In this document: in pieces, positions 1 through 10,637 of the stretch
Layout: each line of letters begins with the position of its first letter
Position numbering within the stretch: position 1 is the first letter of the stretch
Assembly: GCA_000697355.1 (NCBI GenBank)
Contig: JNEN01000841.1
Location: forward strand, 124,001 to 188,000
Reading direction: 5' to 3'
DNA length: 64,000 nt
Source of the DNA: Syncephalastrum monosporum B8922
Taxonomy: Eukaryota > Mucoromycota > Mucoromycetes > Mucorales > Syncephalastraceae
Notes under the pieces: model-generated
The model's input: only the letters and a program-made list of their open reading frames with translations
Told to the model about the DNA's origin: nothing
Databases searched by the model: none
Program-made: the position numbers and the translations under genes

Positions 1-516
1 ATTCCATGGTGGATGGCGGCGGAAGAAAGGGGGCGATGGCGCAGGTACAAGTGGAGAAAGCAGGAAAGGAGGAGCAGAAAAAATGAAAGGTGGGCAAGAA
101 CGCGGGTCGGCTGGCTGTGTGCTTGCGAACGTGCGTGTCACAAGCCAAGCGTGTTGACGGATGAAGTTTTGCCGATGCCAGAAAGAACTACACGAAGTGC
201 AGGAAGCAATATTGAGAAAGTTCAGCGAGTCTCCCTAACTTTCTTTTTTTTTTCCTTCCCATTGCGTTGCTTTTTTGTTTCCACTACTTGTAAACACGCA
301 TACACAGTGTTTGTTGAGCCATTCGACGTCATTCCTTCCGAGTGACACAACGCCCGTCCAGCTCTGGGATCGCTGCCCGTCATTTTTTAATTTCTCTGGT
401 GGGAAGTCACCACTCTCTCTCTCTCTCTCTCTTGCTCAGCACCGGCTTTCGCAGTGATCATTTCTGGCCAGTACAGGCCGAGCACTTGTGATATTTCAGC
501 CGAGAGGAACTAGGCT
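1..516. other. Left-edge non-coding region with CT tract
   Basis: This stretch lies downstream of the stop codon of the minus-strand PP1-regulatory gene and runs to the window edge. It has T-rich and C/T-rich runs and a (CT)10 microsatellite at 413-432. The longest open frame here, about 110 codons on the plus strand, is full of K/R and F runs and matches no family I know. It may be promoter or 5' leader of a gene beyond the left edge, but I see no convincing exon. Confidence 0.5.
413..432. repeat. (CT)n microsatellite
   Basis: Ten CT units near the left edge of the window. Confidence 0.9.
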
Positions 517-3500
517 TTATTGTTGTTTAGTATCATCAGCCGGAGGGTCGCTTGCCGCCGACTGCTGTTTGGCAAAGACAGCGCCTTCTTCCATATCCTT
601 TTCCTTGCGTCGTTCCTCGAGACCAGGCGACGGGTGCCGAGGAGGTATCAAGTCGTCCTCGTCCTCGTCTACATCGCCAATCTCAAAAGAAGTCGATGGC
701 GGCTCGTTCTCGCCTGGTGTAGGCGACAGAGCGTCCGGCCTTGTCGTCTGTTCTGATAGTGTCGGCGTGGTCGTCTTGGCAGGAGCGGGCGGGAAAAGCT
801 GCTTGTAGAGGGCTAGGCTTTCCGTCAAGCGGTCATTGAGACTAAGCAACAGTCCTGCAAAGAGTATGCAATCAGATCACCCTCGCTTCTTCAAAACACG
901 CCTTATAAAAACACTTACCTAACTGATCCGCATCCGTCACCTGATGGATAAAGGAACTGATGGCGTTTTGCGACTTGCGGCACTGCCGGTATACTTGCTA
1001 AATTAGAGGAAGAGAGTAGGAGAATCAGCTCATCTGTTCCTTGCTCTAGCTCTCCCATACCGCCGCATCACCCCACTCACCTTTAGCGCATCATCTGGGC
1101 CCTGCTCAGAATCTACCACATCGTCTCGTGACTCTGTCTCGGCCGATAGCATTTCCTCGAACAGGAGAACCTGGCCTGTCGCTACGTCGACTGTCTCCGG
1201 GTCGACGAGCACCCGTTTGGGCTTCGGCTGCGGTTCAGGCTCGTGTATCCGCACGCTGTCGATGGACGCATTCGACGACCGGATTGAGGACGCCGTGCTC
1301 TTGCCACCCGTGACAGCAGCCAGACGCTCCTGCAGCGTCAGACGCGCTGTGGCCTGGGTTGTCGACACGACGGTATTGGGGTCCATGGAGCTTTGTGAAC
1401 CGGTACGGCGCATGTCAGCACCACGAGGAGGGGTGGCGCTTGCCTGGGCGTTGTGTGTACAAGCAGCCATGATATCACTCTGGACCTTGGCCATATCACG
1501 GTCGTTTTGTGGGATATTGACATCGAGGAATGTCAACGTCTGGTTGATACGCATGGATGCAGAGAGAGCCATGAGACCGGCAAGGTCAATGTCTGTGTTC
1601 CTTGACAGGTCAAGACGCAGCAAGGATTGGTTTTCAGGAAGGCATTCGGCCATCGCGATGGCAGCTAGGGTTGTATGTCAGCCGCTGTCCTTTCTTAAAA
1701 TCTAACCCACGACGTACCTTCAGGTCCCAGCCCTGTTGCCGCCAGATTCAATTCTTGCAGCGAGCGATTGATGTATAATGCCTGCTTCAAGGCCAGCACC
1801 TACAAACACATATCAGATATTGTCTCCCGCACCCTTTTCGTACTTACTCCTTCATTAGTGGGTTGATTAAGTGGGTTTATACTGATGTCTAATTTTACAA
1901 GGGATTGGTTGTATTTCTATACGCTCAGATATAAGCACGGTGTCCCTCACACCTTTTTGAATTGCATTTTCCCCACTTACCATGGCTTCGCCCACCAGAG
2001 CCGCTGCCTTTGAGTCCAATTTACAATCACGGAGGGAAAGGGTGGCCAGGTTCTTGTTGCGCCTCAAAGCTTGGGCGAGGTATTGCACGCCCTGCCGAAT
2101 GTCGTTGCTATCCAAATACAAACGCTCCAGGCCGTGGTCCAGGTGATCGTCATAGTCACGCAACAGGACGCCGAGCCACAGTGCGCCCTGGGCGTTGATT
2201 TTGTTACAGCGCAAGGACAGATCACGCAGCGATCGGGCCTTGCGCACGCCGCCTGCGAGCACTTCGAGCAGTGGCTGCTTGAGCATACACCGGTCCAGCG
2301 TCAGTTTTCGAAGACTAGGTATTTTTGTCGCTGAGGGCGGCACATGCAGTGCCTGGGCCAAATACTGGATACCCTTTTTGTCGGGTGCCGTGCCTGACAG
2401 ATTCAGATGCTCCAGCGCAGTTGACTAGCATGGTGTGAGTTGGATGAAATGAACTGGCAAACCGCATAGGCACATCATACCTCTTTTGCGTAAATGGCCA
2501 AGTACTTGAAGCCGCTGGCTTTGATGTTCTTGTTATCTGTCAGATCAAGCAACCGCACCGTGTCATTCAAGAGCAGAGCATGCAGTAAAATTTTCAGACC
2601 CTACAACGAACACAATCAATACATAGAAATGAACATCGAACCGCTCAGCTCACGTCATCTTCAACAAAACTGTTTTGCATTATAAGCTGCTGCAGGTTAA
2701 AGTCACACATCAAGACATCTGCGATAGGCTCCATAGCCCGACGCGTAAGGTTTTGCTTGGAGAGGTCGAGCTTGGTGAGAGTAGACATGTGTTGATGGGC
2801 CTAACGAAGAGAACCCAGAGGGTGAGAACTCGGCTGTCGCATAGCAAACAGTTTACTTACATTCAGGTTTGCTACGAGGCCGCCAATCATGGGTTCTTCT
2901 CGTGTGCGACATGCCATTTCATAGACCTCGAACAGTTCTCTGGGTGTCTTCTTTTGAGGCGGATGGATCAGAGCCGCAGTCGCAGCGTCGGACAAGACAG
3001 GTGCATCACCTGACTTTTCGTCGTCGCCGTCGTCATCCTCGGTGGCGCCGTCTTTCGGGTTGTCCGGTTGGGAAGCCGTACTCGAGGAGCGGCTCCTGCG
3101 GCGGTAAGGATAGTACTCGGTCGTCAGTTTGCCGATCGGAAAGCGCACTCGCTTGAGCTCGTTGGGAGCAAGCTCGTCATTGTCCGTATCCTTTTGACCG
3201 GCGAGGGGCGGTGTGGCGCCAGACGACGAGGAGGCAGTGGCGGTGCTGGTGCTGAGTGCGGCCGACGAGGTGTCGGCCGAAGAAGAAGAGGAGCCTGCCG
3301 AGGTGGGAAGGTTGGCATGGGTGTTGATGAATTTGCGAAATAAACCGAGAGGACGTGGCTGTTGCGGTTGCTGTTGCTGCTGCTGCTGCTGTTGTTGTTG
3401 CTGGTTGGCTTGTTCTTCGGGAGCGAATGAGCTGAACTTTGAGTTGATGGTGGAGAGCCACGAGGATGGAGCGCGGGACAAGGAAGCCTTTGACTTTAGA

Positions 3501-3562
3501 ATGCTCTTCCTTGGTTTTCCGTCCGGGTTATATGCATAAGGGGGTTCGTTGACAGAGGTCAT
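517..3562 (-). CDS. Leucine-rich-repeat protein phosphatase 1 regulatory subunit (PPP1R37-like)
   Basis: Likely binds and modulates the catalytic subunit of protein phosphatase 1. Nine exons (3562-2861, 2800-2654, 2600-2481, 2424-1981, 1916-1848, 1799-1718, 1664-1081, 997-919, 854-517) give 854 residues in one frame. The N-terminus is disordered, with a 12-residue Gln run (54-65) and Ser-rich stretches. It carries two classic PP1 docking motifs: SILK at 20-23 and RVRF at 138-141 (context LKRVRFP). Ribonuclease-inhibitor-type LRRs follow (about residues 235-520; repeats of the type LxxLxLxxNxI). The C-terminus is acidic and Ser/Pro-rich. The LRR block downstream of an RVxF motif matches vertebrate PPP1R37. 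ATG at 3562 is the first in-frame Met; the codon before it is GTG. NAD kinase lies upstream on the same strand. The family is certain as LRR; the PP1 role rests on the motifs. Confidence 0.85.
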
Positions 3563-4119
3563 CACTATACAACGTTGCCCGTCGACGTCGAAGCAAGTGA
3601 TATTAAAATATAAAGAAAAGAAAGGAACAAAAATGGAATGAATATCTCTACCTTATGGCAAGAGTCCGGGTGCAGCTTGCCCGGTTGCTCATTTGCCCGG
3701 TGACCCAGACGCAGGTCAAAACCCGCCCTTTTCATTGCTTCAAAAAGACATTGACCATGCGTTGCTTCGGCCTCGGCCCCGGTCGTAAACTTGCCTCCCC
3801 GCCCTTCTTCATTCAAGTCCGTGCATTGAGTCAGTACCTTGTCTTTCTCTCTCTCTCTCTCTTTTTTTTTTTTTTTTTTCTCATTTCTTGCCTTGTTCAC
3901 CCGCATAATGCGTACTTTGTATTCAGGAACAAGGTTCACTTTGCGTCACTCTCGGGACATGAATATTAAACCCGTTGCCGGTCTGAAACAGGTCCCACAC
4001 CTCTGTTGTTTCTTGTATGTAAGAGGAAAATAAAGACAAAAAAATACAATGTGTATGTATGTGTGCGTGCGTATATAGATAGGTCATGAGTGTGTGTATA
4101 TGTCAGCTGCATTATAGGA
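3563..4119. other. Intergenic region, promoter of the PP1-regulatory gene and 3' end of NAD kinase
   Basis: About 560 bp between two same-strand genes. It holds the NAD kinase 3' UTR and the upstream region of the LRR gene. A polypyrimidine block, (CT)n followed by about 18 T, lies at 3845-3880 (a purine tract on the transcribed strand). A run of alternating GT and TA dinucleotides sits near 4050-4100. No coding exon is evident. Confidence 0.55.
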
Positions 4120-6597
4120 CTAGATTTTCTTCTCGGACAGAGAGAGTCGCTCGAGTTCATGGGCAATCGAGGCCTGGTAGCGTGCCTTTAGGATTTCCTC
4201 GTCCGCCCATCCATGGAATCCGCCGCCGCCGCTGCCGCCGCCGTCGACGCTCGTATCCTCCTCGTCTTCGTCGTCGCTCTCATCCAAATCGAAATCATCC
4301 GGCGAGCTCATGTCCTCATCATCGATGCTCTCTCGCCAGTCGTCGTCGCAAAACATGCCAAACACTTCATCATGCGTGCCATCCGATGCGGTCGAGTTGG
4401 GCGACCGGTTGTTCCTCCGAGGAGACGCGGATGACTGTGTATGAACCGGTGAAGTCGGGCTGCTTGCCGTTGTGCCGTGTGAGCTGGTGCTGCCATTGGT
4501 CATGTTCGTCATCATCATGGATCGCGAAAGGGCGCTCCCGGAGGGTCGCCGGGATACAGGCGTGGTGGACCGACCGGGTGTGATGGGTGCACTTCGCTGA
4601 TGGTTCGACTTGCGGTTGGATTCGACAATGGCGAACGATTTTTGCCGTTGCCGTCTGTTCCAGTGAAGACAGTTGGACAAAGAGTTGAACCAATCTTTTG
4701 CTTGATCTTCTTTGCACACCTATTTTTCGTCTCTGGTGAGTCCCTTTCTCATCTCGCTGAATTTGTATCACGCTATACCGTAGGGAATGGGTATTTAGAG
4801 GCCGTGATCTTGATGTGGTCTCCCTCTGTTCATTGGATCATAAGGTGAGCATGGTCTCAGAAACAAAGAAAATGTGCCTGTCAGAACTCACGTTTTAATT
4901 CGACGCGACCGCGGCCGTCAAAGCTAGCCCAGGCGGTGTTACGTGAGTTGAAGGGTACACAGACGCGTAGCTCCATGGAATCAGGCACCAAAGTAGGACG
5001 GAATGACAGTGTGTGAGGACAGATGGGGGTAATGAGGGTAGCATGGATTTCGGGATGGGTAAGAGAGCCGCCAGCGGATAACTAAAACCAGAATTGGGAT
5101 TGGCTTCAGCGTGCATGTTTACATAATCTTCCCGTCCAATACTTACCGAGTAGGCCGTGCTACCGGTGGGGGTAGATATCGCAAGACCGTCAGCCTGGAC
5201 GGTCGTCAGGTGCATGTCGTCGCCAAAGAGCTCGAGCAAGCTCACATAGGGACTCGGACCCCGGTCGACGACGAGGTCATTAATGACATGGTATTTCTCG
5301 ACGGGGACAGTGGTAAAACACGGGATCTGACGATGCTCGGTGATCTCGTCCTCCTCGAACTGGTTAAAGTCAGGGTCGGTTTCATGGTCCTCGTCGAGAT
5401 CCTCGCCATCCACTTCGCCAAACTTCTTGCGCTTGCTGCTGCTCTTTCTCGGATCCTTGCACCAGCCGCCGACCGTAATCTTGCCCGTGATTGGATTCCG
5501 TTTGACATTCCGCAAATGAATCGATCGTGCTTCTTCGGGCGTCTTGCAATCTGGGTGGGGCACGCGGCGATAGACGGTGCAAGTCAGGCGGCCGCGGAGG
5601 TTGATGCGCACGCCGTTTTGCATCGCATGCGTGAGATACTCGTCGTAGCGCTCAAAATCAAACGGGGTCAGGAAGCCGAGGGAGCCGAGGTGGAACGGGA
5701 TGACGGGTGGGATGTAATTCTGGAAAAGCCAGGAAGTGAAGAGGACCTAAAGCATCCAATAGAGTTGAGCATACCAGGAACGTGGAACGGGGAACGTGGG
5801 GTATACAAGGTAGTAACAAACATAACATAAAATAGTATAAAAATAAAGAAAACTCTACAACATACCGTGCCGTCGCCACCGAGCTGCAGCCGACAAAAAG
5901 GGAAGGAACGCGTAACTTTAATTATCATGCCCAGCGAAAGGGTTCGTCGTTTTGACAAGGAGAACTTACAGTGACGATAAAGTCAAAGAGTTTGGGTTGG
6001 ACAGCGCACAGCTCTGGGTTCCAGAAACGCAGCTTGTCAGCACACTCGGGAAAACGGTCGAGGATCTTTTTGTAGCGGAAGCCTCGAGCGCATTTTAGCT
6101 TTTCATCGACGTAACTGATATGCAGATTAGTCAGAAGCTATGTACGTACGTCTGTCTATCTGTTATATCACGATCGACTTTGATAAAACACTTACACCGT
6201 CAACCCGCTCGGCTGGCCGTAGCGCGGCGTCCGTATGAGCCATAGCGCGAGTTCGCGAGTCATTCCCACGAGCGACACATCGCCTGGTTTTGTGATGATC
6301 ATGACCGACTTTGGATTCTCCCATTTGATCCTCGTCTTGCCTATGCGACCTCGTGTCAATCTCAATGCATGCGTCCCTGTCCCTGCCCATACCGATTTTC
6401 TTTGTGACCTCACGCACGACACCGGCCGTGTCGGACAGGCATTCCGAGGTATTGTGTTGGGGATGCCGCCTGTCCTGCCGGTTTGGGAGCGGCTGTGTCT
6501 GCGGAGGCAAGCCATGGTCCAGTCCTTGCTGCTGAGGCTGCAGCTCCGGCCGTCCGGTCATGACGTCTTGAAGGAGGTCAGTCCGTCGATCGGGCAT
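4120..6597 (-). CDS. NAD kinase (ATP-NAD kinase, Utr1/NADK family)
   Basis: Phosphorylates NAD+ (possibly NADH) to NADP(H) using ATP, presumably in the cytosol. Eight exons (6597-6393, 6340-6196, 6114-5970, 5883-5866, 5746-5147, 5081-4892, 4825-4779, 4719-4120) encode 649 residues. The catalytic LGGDGT motif is residues 166-171, and the second NADK signature, DGLAISTPTGSTAYS, is 357-371. Further family blocks are TRIKWENPKSVMI near the N-terminus, ICPHTLSFRP, SFDGRGRVELK, and DWFNSLSNCLHWN. About 180 residues of Ser-rich then Asp/Glu-rich tail follow the catalytic core, longer than in most fungal NAD kinases. The GGDGT motif sits alone on an 18-nt micro-exon, and a 47-nt exon codes for the strand after VELK. 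ATG at 6597 is preceded by an in-frame TTG. Confidence 0.93.
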
Positions 6598-8059
6598 CAA
6601 GGAAAAAGGTATAAAAGGAGAAAGAGAAGAGAAAGAAGAGAAGCAGGGGGAGAAAGTGGCAGAAAAGAGAGGGTATGAAGCCGAAAGGTCAAAAAACGAA
6701 AGCGGGTGAAAGTCGACGCGAGAGCGAGAAAAAAACGAAAAGGCAAGCGCTGCAATTTGTCAATTTGCCGTCGACTTTGCGCATGATTCGCTGTGTTTTC
6801 AGTACCTTTCCATCCCGTATCCTTTTCTTCTCTCGCTCTCTCTGTGTCGCGCTCTCTATTTCTCGCCCCACGTCTTGCCAAGATTGGGAAAGAGACGCCT
6901 CATCATCCCTTAAAAAGTATATTTTAGCTTCGGATAAGCTTCATTCCTCTGCCGCAGTAGCATGCACAAGCGCCTTGCCTTGACTTTTTTGTTATTTACC
7001 CAACTTTATTTTCAGTTTTCATTTTTCGTTTTTTCTCGTCATCCTTTTTTTTTGGCCAGCTTGTACCGTTTACCAGACTGCTGGCACCGTGCAAATTTCA
7101 CCCAATGGCAGACACAGCGTCCTACTGTTACGTAAGGTTTATACGGCCTTTGTAATCCTATTTTTTTTTTATCATCCTACCATAGCCATGGATTACTTGA
7201 GACCAAGAGACAACGTTGAGGTGGAAACTTCGCGAATGGCTGGGATATTTCTGCCCATATTGTCCGAGAGAGTCAAAGAAAAAAAAAAGCCCGCCATGCC
7301 GTATGCATCCTTCAACCCGCGATCGCTTGTCGACTCGCTTATTTTCTTTTGCTCAAACTGAAACATGTCCCTAACAAGTCATTCTGCAATTTTTCTTGCT
7401 TTTTCTTGAACCATACACATGGCTCTGATGTCCGATCACCTTTGTGCATCGTATATGTCTGCATAGCCCCATTCGAGCACTGCAGAACTTAGAACACAGT
7501 ATGCAGACTGATATGGACCATGTGATACAACCACCATGATGCGAACTGGTCTTGTGTGCATTAAATGAGTCGGCTTAATCTACAATATTCTACATCAGTT
7601 GGGTACTACCTGACACTCGCTTCATTCCCTCGAGGATAGCTGGTTATACTAAAGTCGCATATATACCTACGCATCGAGATATCAACGTGGTTGGATGTGT
7701 GTCACCTAAAGTACATTTAAAAAGTGCTGCAAGTATGATATGTTACAATATTATTAGGATTATCTCTATCAGTCGTCTGTCGCTCACACCTCGTCGTCTC
7801 TGCACGCGTAGTAAATACATATTTCACGCCTCAAACTGGAACAGGTCTGTTCACATTTTCTTCACATGCGACCCCAAGCTATGGATGCATAACACAATGT
7901 ACGAATAATGACCATGGCCCAATATGGTCCAATCAACCCATTAACCCGTGGAGAATATGCAAGTCATTACAGGGTGAAGTGAAGTAAAGGTTTGTATTTG
8001 TAAACATATGAGCTATGAAATATTTACAAAGAAGAACAGAATAAAGGGTACAGGCGTAT
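6598..8059. other. Intergenic region, no gene seen
   Basis: The part next to 6597 (to about 6900) is the presumed promoter of NAD kinase, with purine-rich then C/T-rich tracts. The remainder, to the 3' end of the CsbD-like gene, is A+T-rich. Short open frames here lack family similarity, codon bias and sensible splice contexts. Confidence 0.5.
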
Positions 8060-8317
8060 TTAGTTGTTGCCAGAGTTGCCACCGGTGAAGGAGTTCATGA
8101 CACCCTTGACGGCACCCTCAGCCTTGTTGGGGATATTCTTGACAAAGTCAGTGACATTGGCGGCGGTCTCGTTCGCCTCGCCTTGACCGCGCTGGGCAGT
8201 ACCCTCCGCCTGCATCTTGTCGTGACCGACAGCGCCACCGATAGATTCCTTGACGTTGCCAATGTTTTGGTCCAACTTGCCTTCGGTCTTGGAGGGAGTG
8301 TTCGAGTTGTTGTTCAT
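8060..8317 (-). CDS. CsbD-like small stress-associated protein
   Basis: An 85-residue intronless gene. The protein begins MNNNSNTPSKTEGKLDQNIG and has the CsbD-domain pattern of short amphipathic repeats (KxxxxGxxKExxGxxxGxxxxxAEGxxxxxxGE), Gly-, Ala-, Asn- and Lys-rich with few hydrophobics. In bacteria CsbD proteins are general-stress products. In fungi the family includes Ustilago Hmp1, described as binding mismatched and cruciform DNA. The exact role here is unknown. A TATA-like element lies about 55 bp upstream and a CACGTG box about 290 bp upstream, consistent with an inducible, highly expressed small gene. The start is the only Met before the domain. Confidence 0.85.
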   Translation of the reverse strand: MNNNSNTPSKTEGKLDQNIGNVKESIGGAVGHDKMQAEGTAQRGQGEANETAANVTDFVKNIPNKAEGAVKGVMNSFTGGNSGNN

Positions 8318-8370
8318 GATGATAATATGTGTTTTCTGATGCGTCCCAATCGGTTGGAAAAGCGAGTCTC

Positions 8371-8378
8371 ATTTATAG
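8371..8378 (-). promoter_or_regulatory. TATA-like element of the CsbD-like gene
   Basis: The minus strand reads CTATAAAT roughly 55 bp before the ATG at 8317, a normal fungal TATA-to-start distance. It is a consensus match only. Confidence 0.5.
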
Positions 8379-9362
8379 TTTTTGGAGAGACCCCCGTCAT
8401 GCCTAAACAAAGAAAAAAAAGAGACAGACAGAAGGTCGTGGATAACGCCAGAGTGACGTTTCTTCAATGTTTGCATCTGTTTGAGACGACGACGCATAAA
8501 TCGGAGTTGACATGACGAGACCGAAGCTTTGACACACACGTTTTCAGATTAGGTCTCCATCGGGATGCGCTCGATCCACCTTACCTTGTATTTTTTTATC
8601 CTTAGTAACACGTGAATCCGACTACCGAAGGCGTGGGTTGGCCGCACAGAATAAGAAAAGTCCAGATGGTAAGCTTCTGTCGGTTAATATTTAGGAAAAA
8701 CGACTCGTGCAAAAAAGAGATGCCAAGGGATTGATAAGACTTTGAATAGAAAAAAAACGCGAAAAGCAACTGTGCGTGATTTTACAAATGAGGAAGTCTG
8801 TATGTGATCTCGAAACCCCATCGATCGATGGAATGTTTCTCAAGATTAGCGGCGTTTGATGTTACCGGTTTCAAGAAGTGTTTCTCACTCCTTCCTACAG
8901 GTCATCGTGACGTCAGGCAATTATTTCTGTTTGAGACTCCTGATGACGCTGCCCGCTCATGACCACGATAAGGGAAACGCTCCCACATGTGTTATTTTTT
9001 AGGCCCTCGGCCGGCTATTGACAGGATAGAAAGTTGGGAAAATATGTAATGACAGTATGCTACTGCATTGACGATTATATTATTCCATACACCGCGGTGT
9101 TTTTAGTCCATCGTAGTGTGTACATGACGTGTGCTTATTCCACATCTGCGGTATTCACGCTTATCTTTCGGGAAAGAGGAACTGGCAATGGTTACTTCAG
9201 CAGCCACTTTGAGACGTGGCGGGGGGGTGTAGCCATAATACTAGAATTGCTTTGTTGTGTGCAGAAAGGGCGTAGATCAAACGGGTTGGGTGCGGCGTTT
9301 GAAATGAGTAACGCGTACAAGGAGGACTTGGTGCAATTCAACTTCTTTTGTGTCAATCGTCG
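8379..9362. other. Intergenic region between CsbD-like gene and VTA1
   Basis: About 1 kb shared upstream region of two divergent genes. It contains a palindromic CACGTG E-box at 8609-8614, the type of site bound by bHLH factors, and several poly-A/T runs. An open frame at 9034-9444 on the plus strand overlaps the VTA1 start in another frame and is not supported as a gene. Confidence 0.5.
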
Positions 9363-10603
9363 ATGGAAATCCCGGCTGATCTCAAGTTTATTGCACCTTA
9401 CGTACAAAGGGGCCGCGAATTGGATGGAAGAGAACCCATTGTAGCCTACTATGGTAACACATAGAAAGACTATCCTTCTTTCCCCCTGTAATTCTTATCC
9501 TCATTCCTTTCTTAGCCATCTACTATGCTGTCCAGCTCGCTATCGCCCGTGGTGCAAACTCCCCTGAAAGCAAAGCATATGTATCCAAGCTCCTCGATAC
9601 CCTAGAAGAAGTAAGACCATAACGTACACCCTCTGTAGAGTGGCAGAGCTAAACACCGTCTATGCACACAGTGGAAGCGGAACTTGGACGGGAACAACGA
9701 GGCGTTGACCAATGATCTCGTCGGTTACGCTCATGTCGAGAATTTCGCTCTGAAGGTGTTCTTGAATGCGGACAACGAAGACCGCTCCGGGAAAGCTTCC
9801 AAGTAAGTCATAGACAATTGGGTTTGGTTTGGGTTCGATTCATGCTAAGTCATGGATTATGTGCCTGCCCATAGGAAAACCGCCAAGACGTTCTTGGCAG
9901 CCTCCGTGTTTCTTGAATTGCTCAAGACGTTCGGTGAGATTGATTCAGAGGTAAGCTCTTGGGTACTTAGTTATACATATATATGTTATGGGTTTGCTGA
10001 AACATCTTGGACTAGGTGGAGGGCAAGATCAAGTATGCCAAGTGGAAGGCAGCCGACATCATGAAGGCGCTGCGGGAGGGTCGAACGCCGACACCCGGTG
10101 CGCCTGGAGAAGAAGAGAACAATCAACAGAGCAGCCAAGACATACCCATGGATGGAAGTGACCACCCACAAGACATGCCCGTCGACCCTCCGTCGTCTAT
10201 TTCAGAGTTCCCCAGCCCTCCTGCCAACACCGCTACCCAGCAACCGATAACACCTTCGCCACCCGACGCTCCCAACTCGGCGTCCATACCACCGCCGCCT
10301 CCCCCAGCCGCGCCTGCCACCCCACCCGTTAACACTGCTCCTGCCCCTGCAGCTCCTGCCCCGGCTGTTGCCCCTGCCCCGGCGCCCGCACCCGCACCTG
10401 CTCCTGCTCCTGCTCCTGCTCCCGCTGCTACGACGTCGACCCCGGCGACCGTCATTGATCCCAACGTCATTGCCACCGCGCAGAAACACGCCAAATGGGC
10501 CATCAGTGCGCTTAATTATGACGATATTGCCACTGCGCGTACCCAACTTCTCGCGGCTCTCAACGACATTGGTTTCAATCAGGCGAACAACTATGGTCAT
10601 TAA
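9363..10603 (+). CDS. VTA1: Vta1/LIP5, regulator of the Vps4 ATPase (ESCRT pathway)
   Basis: Vta1 stimulates Vps4, which disassembles ESCRT-III at endosomes during multivesicular-body formation. Five exons (9363-9453, 9516-9610, 9672-9802, 9875-9950, 10016-10603) give 326 residues. The N-terminal tandem-MIT-like helical region begins MEIPADLKFIAPYVQRGREL and continues through YYAIYYAVQLAI and KKTAKTFLAASVFLELLK, highly typical of Vta1. A Pro/Ala linker with a long (PA)n run (about 10336-10428) follows. The conserved C-terminal Vps4-binding VSL module ends the protein (AQKHAKWAISALNYDD and LLAALNDIG). The gene converges on CSN2 with only 34 bp between stop codons. Confidence 0.93.
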
Positions 10604-10637
10604 ACTTTGTACATTTCTCAGTCTCCTCGTATTATTT

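Noticed and set aside
9034..9444. 136-codon plus-strand frame overlapping the VTA1 start
   Set aside because: It overlaps VTA1 exon 1 in another frame; the N-terminal part has no similarity and the VTA1 frame is clearly the conserved one.
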